From Colias croceus (taxonomy: Eukaryota > Arthropoda > Insecta > Lepidoptera > Pieridae): DNA of 64,000 nt. Numbering within the stretch: position 1 is the first letter of the stretch; each line of letters opens with the position of its first letter. Shown here one piece after another: positions 22,811-33,250 of this stretch. The DNA is taken from NCBI RefSeq assembly GCF_905220415.1, contig NC_059553.1, positions 7,402,501 to 7,466,500 of the forward strand, read 5' to 3'. A program made the translations under genes and the position numbers. Below the pieces are notes generated by a model. That model did no database searches. It was not told where the DNA came from and saw nothing but the letters and a program-made list of their open reading frames with translations.

Positions 22811-22878
22811 GTGTGACCCGTCAAGTCGGTGATGCTCTTCAATTGGAGAGGTCACAGCGCACTGGTCGCGTGATTTAA
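22811..22878 (+). pseudogene. Copy B of the start of Trpm exon d, with stop codon
   Basis: The acceptor ctaaccag and the next 20 bases are identical to the real exon 156 bp downstream. Read in the Trpm frame it gives GVTRQVGDALQLERSQRTG, then RVI and a TAA stop at 22876-22878. It has no counterpart of the exon's 3' half and no obvious donor. If the spliceosome used this acceptor the message would be truncated. It is a partial tandem duplication of the exon head, not a complete alternative exon. Confidence 0.8.
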
Positions 22879-22966
22879 CTTAGGCATTATTAATCTTATT
22901 ACCTATATGACATCAGCATCACTCCGTATATACTGCTCCAATATAACCAAACCTTTATCTAACCAG

Positions 22967-23126
22967 GTGTGACCCGTCAAGTCGGTGACGCTCTCCAATT
23001 GGAGAGGTCACAGCGCGCTGGTCGTGTAGTCAGCATCGGTATCGCTCCGTGGGGCATCGTCGAAGGCGCTAATGAGCTCATTGGCAGGGGGAGAGATGTT
23101 CCGTACCATGCTATGGCTAGTCCTAG
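22967..23126 (+). CDS. Trpm: Trpm exon d
   Basis: Acceptor tatctaaccag, donor tag|gtgagt. The exon takes the split codon from exon c (g|gt, Gly) and leaves phase 2. It encodes VTRQVGDALQLERSQ, then RVVSIGIAPWGIVEG and DVPYHAMASPR, all standard TRPM blocks. It is the third and only complete member of a local triplication of its 5' part (the degenerate copies are just upstream). Confidence 0.95.
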
Positions 23127-24319
23127 GTGAGTCATTTGTTTTAGTAATAAATTATGTTTCCTTTGGTTTTTGGTAAGGTTGTGTATGTAGCTAAATTACA
23201 ATTGATGTTTCCTTTGTTGCACAGTTTCAGTCTACAGGTTAATCAGATTATTCGCAAGGTTGTGTAGATGAAGCAAAACGATGGAGTTGCAGGCTATTTT
23301 TATAAGGTAGTTGAAAAACTCAATATTGGGTATCTTAAGGGCCCTTAGTAGGTGAACACGGCAAAATGGACTGTTTTCTATGAGCTATAATTGAAAATGT
23401 TGAAGTTTTTTCGCACTGAAATTTCTAATGTATTTTACAGAACGTATGTGTGAAGGGATGACTGTTTCCAAAACACGATTGGAAAAATTTTGCTCGATAA
23501 AAAAAAATCCTGAAGTTACCTCTAAAATATCATATAAATGCTCATTACAACCGTATTTTACGATAATAATTCGTATAAAATCACAAATACATAGCTATTT
23601 ACCTTCTCGATTTCGTGACTGTTTTAGATTTAGAAAATATTAAATATTTTCATTCACTTTTTGATAAAAATGTGAATGGCGCTTACGATTTTTAGTTTCG
23701 AGCACGTTGATTCCATACTAAACGCGGACCCCCTCACCGCTTACCTCAGGCCCGAATAGCTGAATTTTCGCTGACCGCCTAACCCCCCTTAATGATTTCT
23801 ATTCAGTTAATAGGCAATTTTGAATTAAAATGTCACAGTCAACATTTAAATCTACAATTTCCCAAAAATAAAATGCTCACAGAATAAATGCGGCGAGATC
23901 TCACACAAATTTGCTTGCGTATAGCATAATGTATCTAATATAACAGTATAATATTATCATTGATCATACGACTTCCTTGTACGCTTTCCTCAAGTCGTTT
24001 TTTCGTAACAGAAACGCAATTTTCAGCTTGTTAATTCTGACTTGTACTGTGTTGTCCTTGAGATATGAGGAAATTATACAACACAAGCACCCCATGCATG
24101 TAGGAACATTTTAAAGTATTTTGACAAATACCTAATGATCGGAATCATATTACCTACATTACTTTCGTTCTACATGAAGATGATCAGTGCCATAGGTCTT
24201 AAAGATAAAACAGTAATTTGGCCTTCACCACCTTAACAAAATGTGTTTTAACGTGATAAATTAAAAAAAAAATCATTCTTAAACAATTTTATTGCATAAC
24301 AAAACTATTGATATACATT
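23127..24319. other. Trpm intron, possible short repeat at 23330-23800
   Basis: The stretch runs from taagggcccttagtaggtga to gaccgcctaacccccctta; the ends are weakly inverted. The ORF at 23428-23643 inside has no match to a known family. Otherwise nothing recognised. Confidence 0.35.
24288..24293 (-). promoter_or_regulatory. Candidate poly(A) signal of the MADF-BESS gene
   Basis: Minus-strand AATAAA about 27 bases after the stop codon. A second AATAAA overlaps the stop itself (24319-24324). Either could direct cleavage; the 3' UTR would be very short. Confidence 0.4.
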
Positions 24320-24471
24320 TTATTTAGATTCAAAGGGATCTGGCGTAGTTATTATTGTTGTTGAAGAAAGCGCATTTGTCTGAGCTTGGAACAGAACATC
24401 GTTAATCAGTTTTTCAGCTAATATTCTCATGTTAGAAGGAAGCCCACGAAGTTTTGCTGCTACGTTTATAC
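24320..24471 (-). CDS. MADF-BESS gene exon 3: BESS motif and stop
   Basis: Minus-strand acceptor aattccag; two bases complete Gly. It encodes INVAAKLRGLPSNMRILAEK then LINDVLFQAQTNAL and ends TPDPFESK with TAA at 24322-24320. D-E-Y-D-A-I-G-x-N-V-A-A-K-L-R-x-L-P followed by the A-x-K-x-I-N-D-x-L-F helix is typical of BESS. It is too short for an ORF-length search (49 aa) and was recognised by motif and splice phase. Confidence 0.87.
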
Positions 24472-24842
24472 CTGGAATTAAATTAAAATTATAATTTGTG
24501 CCACATTTTCCAAATATAAGAGAAAGGATTTTAAATCCGAATGAAATTTCAAGTTTAGTAAAATTTCATAAGCAGTCATAAATGTTCGTACAAAATTTCT
24601 CATCATAATTACTTGAATTATACAAAATAATTAATAGGTCAGTTTCGTTCAAAGTTATCAAGAACAGTTTTCAAAGCGCTTTTTCAGCAATCTGAGTAAT
24701 TAAATATATAATGAAGTTCCGATAACTTGGTCACTGAATTAATTCAGACTCAATAAATAAGGGTATTGGAGAAAATTCATTTAGCTGGCCCCAATTATTG
24801 TTTGATTAAGAGCGCTTATTCAATTTAACGCAAGTCAAAATC

Positions 24843-24868
24843 TCCGCGATCTATTACGATAGATCGCG
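24843..24868. other. Perfect hairpin ccgcgatctat/atagatcgcgg
   Basis: An 11-bp stem (ccgcgatctat, loop tacg, atagatcgcgg) inside the first part of an unusually GC-rich island (24830-24990) in AT-rich intron. Function unknown. Confidence 0.6.
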
Positions 24869-26337
24869 GCTTGCGCTATCCTTTTACTATGAACAGCATA
24901 GGTCCACAGGAGAGCGCCGAGCAACATGTCCTCTCTCTGGGAAGGCTCGCTGCCGACTGATTTTAATCGGGTCGCGCGCAGTGTTTTATAGTACTTTAAA
25001 AAAAATTGTAGAAAAATAATAGAGGTACCTTAGTTGATTTTTTAAATTTTATCTTATAAGTAATACGTTCTTTTATTGCAATATGTATAAATTATATTCA
25101 ACTAAGTCAAATATCTTGGTGAAAATAATCATTTTGTCGAGTATAATTTCTAAAAAAATTCACATTGTTCGGATTTTAATTTCGTAAGTTAGGAGTCCAA
25201 ATTAAAAAAATCTTTTAACTAACTATTTTAATAAGGATTTTTGCAGTTAGTTAAAAAAAATGTGTGTTAGATCTGTCAGCAATTTCAGATATTTTTAGCT
25301 TCGAAATTGACACTAAAAGTGAAATCAAGTAATCATCGGCTCAGTTATCTTGATGGTATTCACAAATACTGTATTAATTGAAAAAAACTCTTAACTAACT
25401 ATATAGACAATAAAATTCCCTAAAATTATTAGTAATTCATATGTTTGTAAGATAAGTGGTTGATGGACAATCTGGTTTGAAAAATCACATATTTGAGCCA
25501 AACAGCGCACGGACCGCGTACACGGCCTTAAAAGGTTCTAATGCAAGTATTTCCATCCCTATTTCGATTGTATAATAGGTCCCTAATAGGTCAAGAAATA
25601 AATGGACATTATAATATTATGTATGCAAAATACAATACTGAAAATACAACAGATTTTAGAAAATAGGTTTAAATCCAAGACTATTTCTGAGAAGAAAGAA
25701 AATGAACATTAAATATTTTAAAATAGCTAAGTATTCTTATATTATAATACTCAACACAAGAAGACCTAATATCCGGAAATTAAATTAAATTATCTATAAA
25801 ATTCCACGAATCGCCGGGCTGAAGATTGGCCAAAGAATTTCAATTCGTTCATGATAAGATTACATAACGTTTAGTCGAGGGACAGTGATAACTTTTAATG
25901 TTCGACATTATTTCTTGTTTATGCTTTATTCTTTCTTGTAGGTGTGTGTGCGTGTGTATATATATGTGTGTGAATCTTTTAGCGTTTGCTGTCGTGTATT
26001 TTTTGTGCGTTTGTTTCGAATGTAAGCAAATACAATGAGGGACTGCGGAAGGTCTTTAATTTGAAATGAATGAAAAGCATTCGTAATAAGGCAACAGGGT
26101 ATTTCCTAATCAAAACGATATTGTGCTTGAATCAAATATTAAAATTAAAGTAGCTTTTTCAACGAAGTTATTTACTTTCTACTTCATAAATTTTTAACCG
26201 ACTTGTAATGTGTGGCATATTGGTGTAATTACTTCTATCGAGTTGTGATTGTATCGAGAAATAATCATTATTTTTTGCTGTTATATTATAAACATATTCT
26301 TAGGAAAATGTTTAAAAGAATTAGATAAAAATAAAAT

Positions 26338-26500
26338 AAAATAAAAAGTTCATTTATTGCCTTCACAACAGCTTAAAAACTATTACAAACTAACTGTATT
26401 TAAATGTAGCATGTTCGTTGTGAAGGACTAGTGTCTGAAATAGGTCTGTGAAAGACCTGTAGTACAGATCACTAGCCCCCCTCGCGGATAACACTACTGA
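26338..26500 (-). repeat. Retroelement 3' fragment
   Basis: An (aaaat)n run and gttcatttattgccttcaca is followed by aaggactagtgtctgaaata, gacctgtagtacagatcact. The wording and the simple-repeat end suggest a truncated non-LTR element, orientation by the A/T-rich tail. Family not identified. Confidence 0.4.
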
Positions 26501-26584
26501 TAACTAACTAAAAAAAATAAGAACAGAAAAACAAAACAATAGAAACTTAATACTAATATGCGCGACCAATGTGTTAGTGAAATC

Positions 26585-26685
26585 TGTGTGTGTGTTTGCA
26601 TGTACTTGTGCGCGTGTATAATGTGTAAGTTTGTATTTGTGTGTGCTTGTGTGTGTCAGCGTGTGTGTTTAAGTGTCCGCGTGTG

Positions 26686-26741
<56 letters not shown>

Positions 26742-26770
26742 CGTAGATATTTTCGTGTGTGTTTTTGTTC
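26585..26770. repeat. GT-rich microsatellite
   Basis: Imperfect gtgtg runs from 26586, with an uninterrupted (GT) tract at 26692-26738. The two ORFs over it (26558-26740, 26641-26844) encode only Cys-Val repeats and are artefacts. Confidence 0.9.
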
Positions 26771-26981
26771 AGAGAGATAGTGGTAGATCTCCTTCAACTA
26801 TGCCTGCATGTGCGTTGTATCAATGCCATTCGAATATTGCGTAGGTAGTTTTCCAGTCAAATTTCTCTTTAAAACTGTGTTAATGAGTAAATCTTTAGAA
26901 AAATTCATTCAATTACATTACCCATTATCAACGAGTGATTGCATGATATATAGATAAAAAAACTGACCACTTATTACATAC

Positions 26982-27174
26982 CTATAGCATCATATTCATC
27001 ATCAACTTCAGTACAATGCTGTTTCCTCTTACTATCGTCCTCATTATGTTTGTACATAGAATTGTGAGCTTCGAGAGCTTTACTGCTTATCGCATAGTCT
27101 GCATACACATGTGAAGCCGGTTCGAATGTATCTTCTGTTGCATCTTCATTGCCACTCTCAGCGTTAAAATCCTC
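26982..27174 (-). CDS. MADF-BESS gene exon 2: acidic linker and start of BESS
   Basis: Minus-strand acceptor atctatttgcag, donor ata g|gtatgt, phase 0 in and phase 1 out. It encodes EDFNAESGNEDATEDTFEP, a low-complexity acidic linker, then a basic patch SKRKQH and DDEYDAI, the first residues of the BESS motif. The ATG at 27198, in front of this stretch, lies in intron sequence and need not be a start. Confidence 0.85.
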
Positions 27175-28035
27175 CTGCAAATAGATAATTTTATGCAAAA
27201 CAGACTCGATTGGAGTTTTTATTTTAATTTGTCATCGATATTTTCAATCAATTTATAATTTTTTCTTCACGCTGATTTCCTTTATCTATTAACGAAGAAA
27301 TAAATAACAATGAATTAATACCACTTATACAACTTTGTGCTATAAATTAATAAATTATATCAGATAACATGTACTAAGAAAGAAATTAGGCATCTCCTTT
27401 GGCTACAAATTATTAATTACATTTTGGAATTCCCCACACGGCCAGGAACAGCCATAAAAATACAATTTGCTCAAAACATGGCAATGCTCTCGGAATAGCG
27501 ATTGTCCATTTCAGTGATTCTTCAGAAAGTAGAAACTATACGTGACTGAAATAGCTTCAGAAACGTAGAGTTTTCTGTAATTATTTATTTTGATGCGAAT
27601 CCTTAATTGTGCTCAGTTTTAATGGGAATTAAGTTTAGCGAGTACGTCGTTTAGCTAGTCTAGTAAAATAAAACTTAAGTTTCGTTACGATGTGCTTACT
27701 GCTTATATGTAAGCAGTAGAAGCAGTATTAAAAATATCAAACTCAGAATGCCGTTAATATTAAATTGAACCTTAACAGACGAACAACAAAGCATATTTTA
27801 TAAAACAAGTTTAATCTACCGTAAAACCCTTCCTACGAAATTGTAATAGATAATCGCATCATAATAATTTCCTAAGGGACGGTAAACGGTGAAGTGATAT
27901 CATTTTCAACCAAGGGGCTATTATGGCGACATTTTATATAAACGTAAGATATTTACCTAAAGGCTTCGCAGTTCCTAGAAATACCAGACCTCTAGTATTT
28001 CTATTTTGTATGATCTGGATTATCATTTATTTATT

Positions 28036-28293
28036 AACCGACTTAAAAAAAAGAGGAGGTTATCAATTCGGCCGGTATGTTTTTTTATGTATGTACACCG
28101 ATTACTCCGAGGTTTCTGAACCGATTTACGTGATTCTTTTTTGTTCGATGTGGGATGGTGTCGAATTGGTCCCATAAAAATTTTATTTGGATAGGCCCAG
28201 TAGTTTTTATTTTATGAGCATTTTTGTCTGTATTTGTCAATGTTGCAAGTGCAAGTTTGAAGTCGGTTGTTTTTAACGCAGTTATCACTTGTA
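28036..28293 (+). mobile_element. MITE-like repeat 'aaccgactt'
   Basis: Begins aaccgacttaaaaaaaagag, contains tcaattcggccggtatgttt, gtacaccgattactccgagg, ggtgtcgaattggtcccata and ends tttgaagtcggttgttttta then acgcagttatcactt. Ends are inverted (aaccgactt / aagtcggtt). Copies at 30406-30676 and, inverted, 49951-50680. Confidence 0.75.
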
Positions 28294-30180
28294 AAGTCTA
28301 CATTGATTTTATCATTCATTGCCTGACATTGTAAAGTTTTTAAATACGTAGAGTCACAACCATGAATATTGCTCGTTAGGCCTTTATTAAGAATTGTATC
28401 GATTGAATTAGCTATTAAATCAGTAGGTATAGGTTCCTTGTGCCTTCGTGTATTTTTAAAAAGGCATAAATGTCACATCATCACCGAAGTTTTGTGTAGG
28501 CAGATTCAATGGCCTTTCATGATATAGTTAGTTTGGTAAATATACTTATCTAAGGTTAGGCTGAACTTTATCTTAATTAGCTTATTTAGTTGGGTAAACA
28601 CATAGGTTGAAATAATTAAATAAAATGTATCTAAATAAAACTCATTGAAAGCTGTTAGCTGCCAGCAGTGAGGTTAAACTTCGCAAATAAAAACAAAGTT
28701 GAAAACTCATTCACCTACTTTAGAAGTGACTTTAAAATCTTTTGTAGGTTTAGCTGGAGTAACTAAACAAATATCCTTTGATAAAAGGTGAACACTGAAT
28801 TACATAGCACAGTATGGCTTATATAAATATTGATTTCAGTAAAGTCAAAACAACTTATATATATATATAAAACAAATATTTTTATTAAATGATCATATTA
28901 ATGTTAATATTTATATTAATGTACTGGATCTATTAATGGTAACTGGCCACTTTAATTTTAGAATAGTAATAAGGATTGCTCGCAAAATTAGTCTAATTAT
29001 AAAATCGGGTTAAAACTAACCGCTACAACTTTTGTGATCTAAACATTACCCGGAAGGGGATCCTAGAACAATATACTGCTTATCGAAATAACACAAATCT
29101 TATATTTATTTATACCACACCTGGGTCCCCATCAAATATTTATTTTTAATTTCCCAGCCGAATTGTGACTAAGAGCGATCCCAAGTAAAGTCCGGCAAAT
29201 AGTGAAATAATATTTCACCTTTCAACATAACATCAATACTGCTCTGCGAAGGGTATGAAATCTACATAAATCTACATTTTGTACGATGTCTCTGCTATCA
29301 ATATTTATTACTTTCACAATATATTCTCACTATTTTAGAGAACTTGCACTTAATATTCGAAAAGTTTGCTAGTACAATAAAATGCATAGAAAATTGTAAA
29401 TAATAAGAATCAAAGATAAATGTATCAGGTCATAATGAATGAATTGCATGCCTCTAAAAATGTATGACAACTAGGTAAAGAAACATACTGTTATGTATAG
29501 AGTTCGTCGAAATAATTATGATGGATTTATCATAATAACCAAAATGAAAGAACAAAATAAAGTTTTTGAACATAGTTAAAAAGAAAATATAGTTGGGAGT
29601 CATAGAAGTTTGTTATTGCCAGAACTGCGATAATTTGTTCGTTCTCGCGGTTATATATTATCATGTAGATTTTGGAAAACTGATATTATGAGGAAATAAC
29701 ATTAATGTACTGAAAGAAATTATAGTTGTTATTTTAAAAAATCTGTCAAAAGAATCTTTACCTAGAAAACATTTGTTGCCCTTATCAAAGAGCATAAGCA
29801 TAACCAATTCCTTTCCTAGTCGGGATAATGATATTTTATTGTGTTTGATTTTACGCGAGTCGGATCAAAGAAGTTTTAAGAGATAAAACGCGATTTATTC
29901 ATTATATTATCAACCTGACGTTTCGAACATTTTTCAGCGAGCATACAAATCATTTGCCTTTTTAGTTTTCCAAGTAAATCTTCAACTACTAATAAATATT
30001 TAATTAATAATTAGTAGGATAATTACACCAATACTTTGCCATCCCTAATCAGGTTTTACTACCAACTTCAATATCAGTGCTTCTAGACAAATGGCACAAA
30101 CGTTAAATAATAGAATCCACTATCGATATTAATTGACAGCAAAGATACGATTGGATGATTACACCAATAATTTGTTGCAG
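28294..30180. other. Intron of Trpm and of the MADF-BESS gene
   Basis: AT-rich. At 29915-29945 the phrase cctgacgtttcgaac, common in lepidopteran repeats, marks a short repeat fragment. No exon seen. Confidence 0.45.
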
Positions 30181-30317
30181 ATCAAAATTGGCAGTACTCA
30201 ACAACCGTCACGCGTACTTCCTTCTAGTGGATAACGGGTCCGTCGGCAGGTACGGCGCAGAGATCGTGCTGCGTAGGAAGCTCGAGAAATACATCGCGGC
30301 GCAGAAACTGCATCCTT
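30181..30317 (+). CDS. Trpm: Trpm exon e
   Basis: Acceptor ttgttgcag, donor t|gtaagt, phase 2 in and phase 1 out. It encodes SKLAVLNNRHAYFLLVDNG, then SVGRYGAEIVLRRKLEKYI, the conserved TRPM block after the S-P-R junction. It lies between exon 1 and exon 2 of the antisense MADF-BESS gene, so this coding exon sits inside an intron of a gene on the other strand. Confidence 0.95.
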
Positions 30318-30405
30318 GTAAGTTTTGTGGATTGTTTTTTAATGTTTTTTTTTTTTCAGATGCTCAAATATATGTATTTTCTTGGTGTAGGTACCTATGT
30401 TTGTT

Positions 30406-30676
30406 AACCGACTTCAAAAAAAGGAGGAGGTTATCAATTCGGCCGGTATATTTTTTTTTTTTATGTATGTACACCGATTACTCCGAGGTTTCTGAACCGA
30501 TTTACGTGATTCTTTTTTTGTTCGATGCGGGATGGTGTCGAATTGGTCCCATAAAAATTTTATTCGTATAGGCCCAGTAGTTTTTATTTTATGAGCATTT
30601 TTGTCTGTAGGTATTTGTAAATTTTGCAAGTGCAAGTTTGAAGTCGGTTGTTTTTAACGCAGTTATCACTTGTAAT
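30406..30676 (+). mobile_element. MITE-like repeat 'aaccgactt', second copy
   Basis: Same orientation and nearly the same sequence as 28036-28293, starting only 88 bp after the donor of Trpm exon e. The ORF at 30155-30571 fuses this exon to the repeat and is not the gene product. Confidence 0.8.
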
Positions 30677-31089
30677 TTTTATATTAAAGGCAAATATTGA
30701 ATCATTTTGAGTTCTTCAACAAATTGTAAACACATACCCTTCTCATCTACCAATTCATGAAGCAAATATTTTATTGTGTAACAAAACGTGAAAAAATCAA
30801 TCAGTGGCAGCTCACGTTGTTGTAGCAAGTTACTTCATTTCACTTCGGCACATTAGAATGAACGATTTCTAACTAAACTGAAATCCTATGCTAAAAGCGA
30901 AAATACACAGAACGAGAGAGCTCGAGAAGTTTTAAGAATACAGTGCTCTTGTTAAGTTTATCCGATTAGTTTTTAGACTAAAGTTGTTGGACCGCAAATC
31001 TATCCAGGGCCGGAATTAATTCTTTTGAGGCTACAGGGGCGTGAATTTTACGCAAAATTTTCTATAATGTAATTTTTTTATAGTAGCTA

Positions 31090-31824
31090 TACCCGGCGCG
31101 GCCTAAGATGATCCCTATGACACTGACAGTTATTCTCAAGAGACAAACTTGTAATGGCGTCACCATTAAATTAGAAACGTATTGGAGGTGTCTAAAAATG
31201 GCATTTATTAATTTTTACGTAGCTTTATGCCATTACAATTATATTCCGTTGGAATTATAACAATTCTTAACATTTACGAGAAATCATATCAATCTGACTT
31301 TACGTTTACGTCCTTCAAAACTTACATCGTTGGCATTTATCGACTAGTGCGGAAAGTATCGATAAACAAATTTCGATAATGGAAACGAGTTCACATTTTT
31401 TTCCATGCTTAAGCTATAGTTCATTCACTATTGAGTGGAACAGAAGATAGCAGCATAATTAATTAATTAATTACCGTTCGCGTTAATTTACTTACCTATG
31501 TTAATATAAGTTTTTAAGAAAAATGAAATGGGGGATTCTATTTTCATGATAAAATAATATACACTGTGTTAAACGGGTTAAAAATCACGAGAAAATGATA
31601 AGGTGCATTTTTATGTTTTGGAAAACTTTCGTTTCACTTACCGTTTCGTTTACATAATAGACGTTAAAATTTCATTTTATAATATTTGTAAAAACATGTT
31701 TACAGACGTGGCTGAATGCAAACCACGCCTTTGCCTATAAAATAGTAAATTATCGACACGATACATCATACGAGCAATCACTAAGACGAACTGTCATAGG
31801 GATCATCTTAGGCCGCGCCGGGTA
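31090..31824. mobile_element. Mariner-like non-autonomous DNA transposon
   Basis: Inverted ends tacccggcgcggcctaagat followed by gatccctatgaca (31090-31122) and the complement at 31792-31824, flanked by TA on each side (31088-31089, 31825-31826). 735 bp with no transposase ORF. The TA duplication suggests the Tc1/mariner superfamily, although ends of this type are used by others too. Confidence 0.75.
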
Positions 31825-31879
31825 TAGTCGTCGTAGCCATTCTGTAAATAAATAATATACAGCTGAAGAAATAAAAGAA

Positions 31880-32060
31880 AGAAAAAGACGTGTGGCACTC
31901 GGGGACTGCCGCGGTAAAGCTAGTTATTGCATAGCATGCCTTCAAGCCACACCTCCGCCCGTCGGAGTGGGGAGCGTGAGGTTTTTTCGTTACAGAATTT
32001 CTGGATTCAGTCCCCGCGCTCAAGGCCCGCGATAGAAGCTATGCAATAGCTTAAAAAAAA
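31880..32060. repeat. Repeat with aagct-tattgcatag inverted ends
   Basis: aagctagttattgcatagca (31917) faces agaagctatgcaatagctt (32034). Between them lies GC-rich ccacacctccgcccgtcgga and ttcagtccccgcgctcaagg. A dispersed repeat by style. The ORF at 31808-32023 is inside it. Confidence 0.5.
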
Positions 32061-32690
32061 TATAAGAAGTAACCTGTCAACTCCCTGTCAAGAAATAATC
32101 GCAAACTATTATTATAAAATAATTTAATCAATAGCACCAAAATCTGTACAATTTTTAATTTATTCTTAACAATTGCAATCAAAATAAACAGGCTACATAG
32201 TAATATCGTACACACCTTACACACCACACACACACACAACGATTTAATCGTTGTAAGTCTGTGGTTGTAGCTAACAGGTCAAATCGCTTAATCCGTTCAA
32301 TTTTAATGAATAATTCAATTAACTTCCCAAACATAAATTACACGCAATTTCATAGATAATATTAGCATTCAAATAATAATTGTCAAATAGAACACATAAA
32401 TCCAGATTAAACACAGATTTCCATATAAATTGCTTCGTACGATTGTTTCAAATTACCAGCGAAAATTGATTGATTAGAACGACTCAATAGATTCTAATGA
32501 AATGAATCATTTTGTGAGATAAACTCAGCGAATATTCTAAAAGATAAAAAAATTCTTTTGGATTGTTAGTTAATTTACACAATTATTTTTTATTCATGCA
32601 TGCCTAATGTAAAAATAAAAAAACATAATATTATACCGGCTACAAAAACAAAATATTATCTGTGGACAAAGTTTTATTTATCATACTTAC

Positions 32691-33062
32691 ATCTAAATAT
32701 TCAATCTTCATTTTAGTATCATCGGTTTCATCAGAAAACGCGAAAGACAACAAGTTGTAATACCACAGATGCGGCACGTATACATCGTCGTCACATTTCG
32801 CACGCGAAATACTCGCCTGTACTTTTCTATGTTCTCTACGCACACACGCGCGCATACTCTCTATCTTCCTCAACACATGCACCTTGGTCGCGGTAGGGTC
32901 GTACTTGCGTACTAATTCAGTCAAACGAGCAGTCGCTTCGTCTCTCTTTTTTTTATTTTTGTACGAGATGCACTTCTTGTCCCATAGACATGGTGATTCT
33001 TTGTACAGGGCTAAGAAGCGTTTGATTAAATTGCGCGAGAATGCGAGGTCCTTGGCGGACAT
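32691..33062 (-). CDS. MADF-BESS gene exon 1: MADF domain
   Basis: Starts at ATG 33062 and ends at donor gat|gtaagt (read on the minus strand) in phase 0, 124 codons. It opens MSAKDLAFSRNLIKRFLALY and runs through ESPCLWDKKCISYKNKKKR, with VHVLRKIESMRACVRREHRK and VPHLWYYNLLSFAF further on. Spacing of the three aromatic/hydrophobic helices (LIKRF, LWD, LRKIESMR, LWYYNLL) matches the MADF fold. The basic second half suits DNA binding. Confidence 0.9.
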
Positions 33063-33250
33063 TTTGTTTTGCGTTCGGCGAGCGGTGCGCCGCGCAGGTC
33101 ACTGAACGTTCGGCTCGACTCGCCGATGCGGTACGTCTCGCCCCGCAGTCCGCACTTCAGCCCCGCGTCTGTCAGTCGATATGACGCCAACAAGCTAGCG
33201 ATCACGCTCGAATAAACGTTCGATCACGTGGTTTAGTTCACACAAACAAA
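33063..33250 (-). promoter_or_regulatory. GC-rich 5' flank of the MADF-BESS gene
   Basis: Directly upstream of the ATG at 33062 the DNA turns GC- and CpG-rich (repeated cgc, gccg and cgaacg) over about 150 bases, in contrast to the surrounding AT-rich intron. This is the position expected for the 5' UTR and promoter. No TATA box was identified; the assignment is by position and composition only. Confidence 0.35.

Larger units (their letters stand above)
24320..33062 (-). other. MADF-BESS protein gene, three exons, antisense to Trpm
   Basis: Gene-level entry. Exons 32691-33062, 26982-27174 and 24320-24471 join in phase into 239 codons, a complete 238-aa protein. An N-terminal MADF domain (Myb/SANT-like, DNA binding, about residues 12-105) is followed by an acidic linker and a C-terminal BESS motif (about residues 182-221, protein interaction). 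This is the standard layout of the insect MADF-BESS family of transcription regulators (Adf-1-like), most of which act in the nucleus. Its first intron contains Trpm exon e. No ortholog name can be given from sequence alone. Confidence 0.88.

Noticed and set aside
26558..26844. Cys/Val-rich ORFs
   Set aside because: They are translations of the GT microsatellite.
30155..30571. 138-codon ORF starting MITPIICCRSKLA
   Set aside because: Only the part 30181-30317 is real (Trpm exon e); the rest is intron and a MITE-like repeat.
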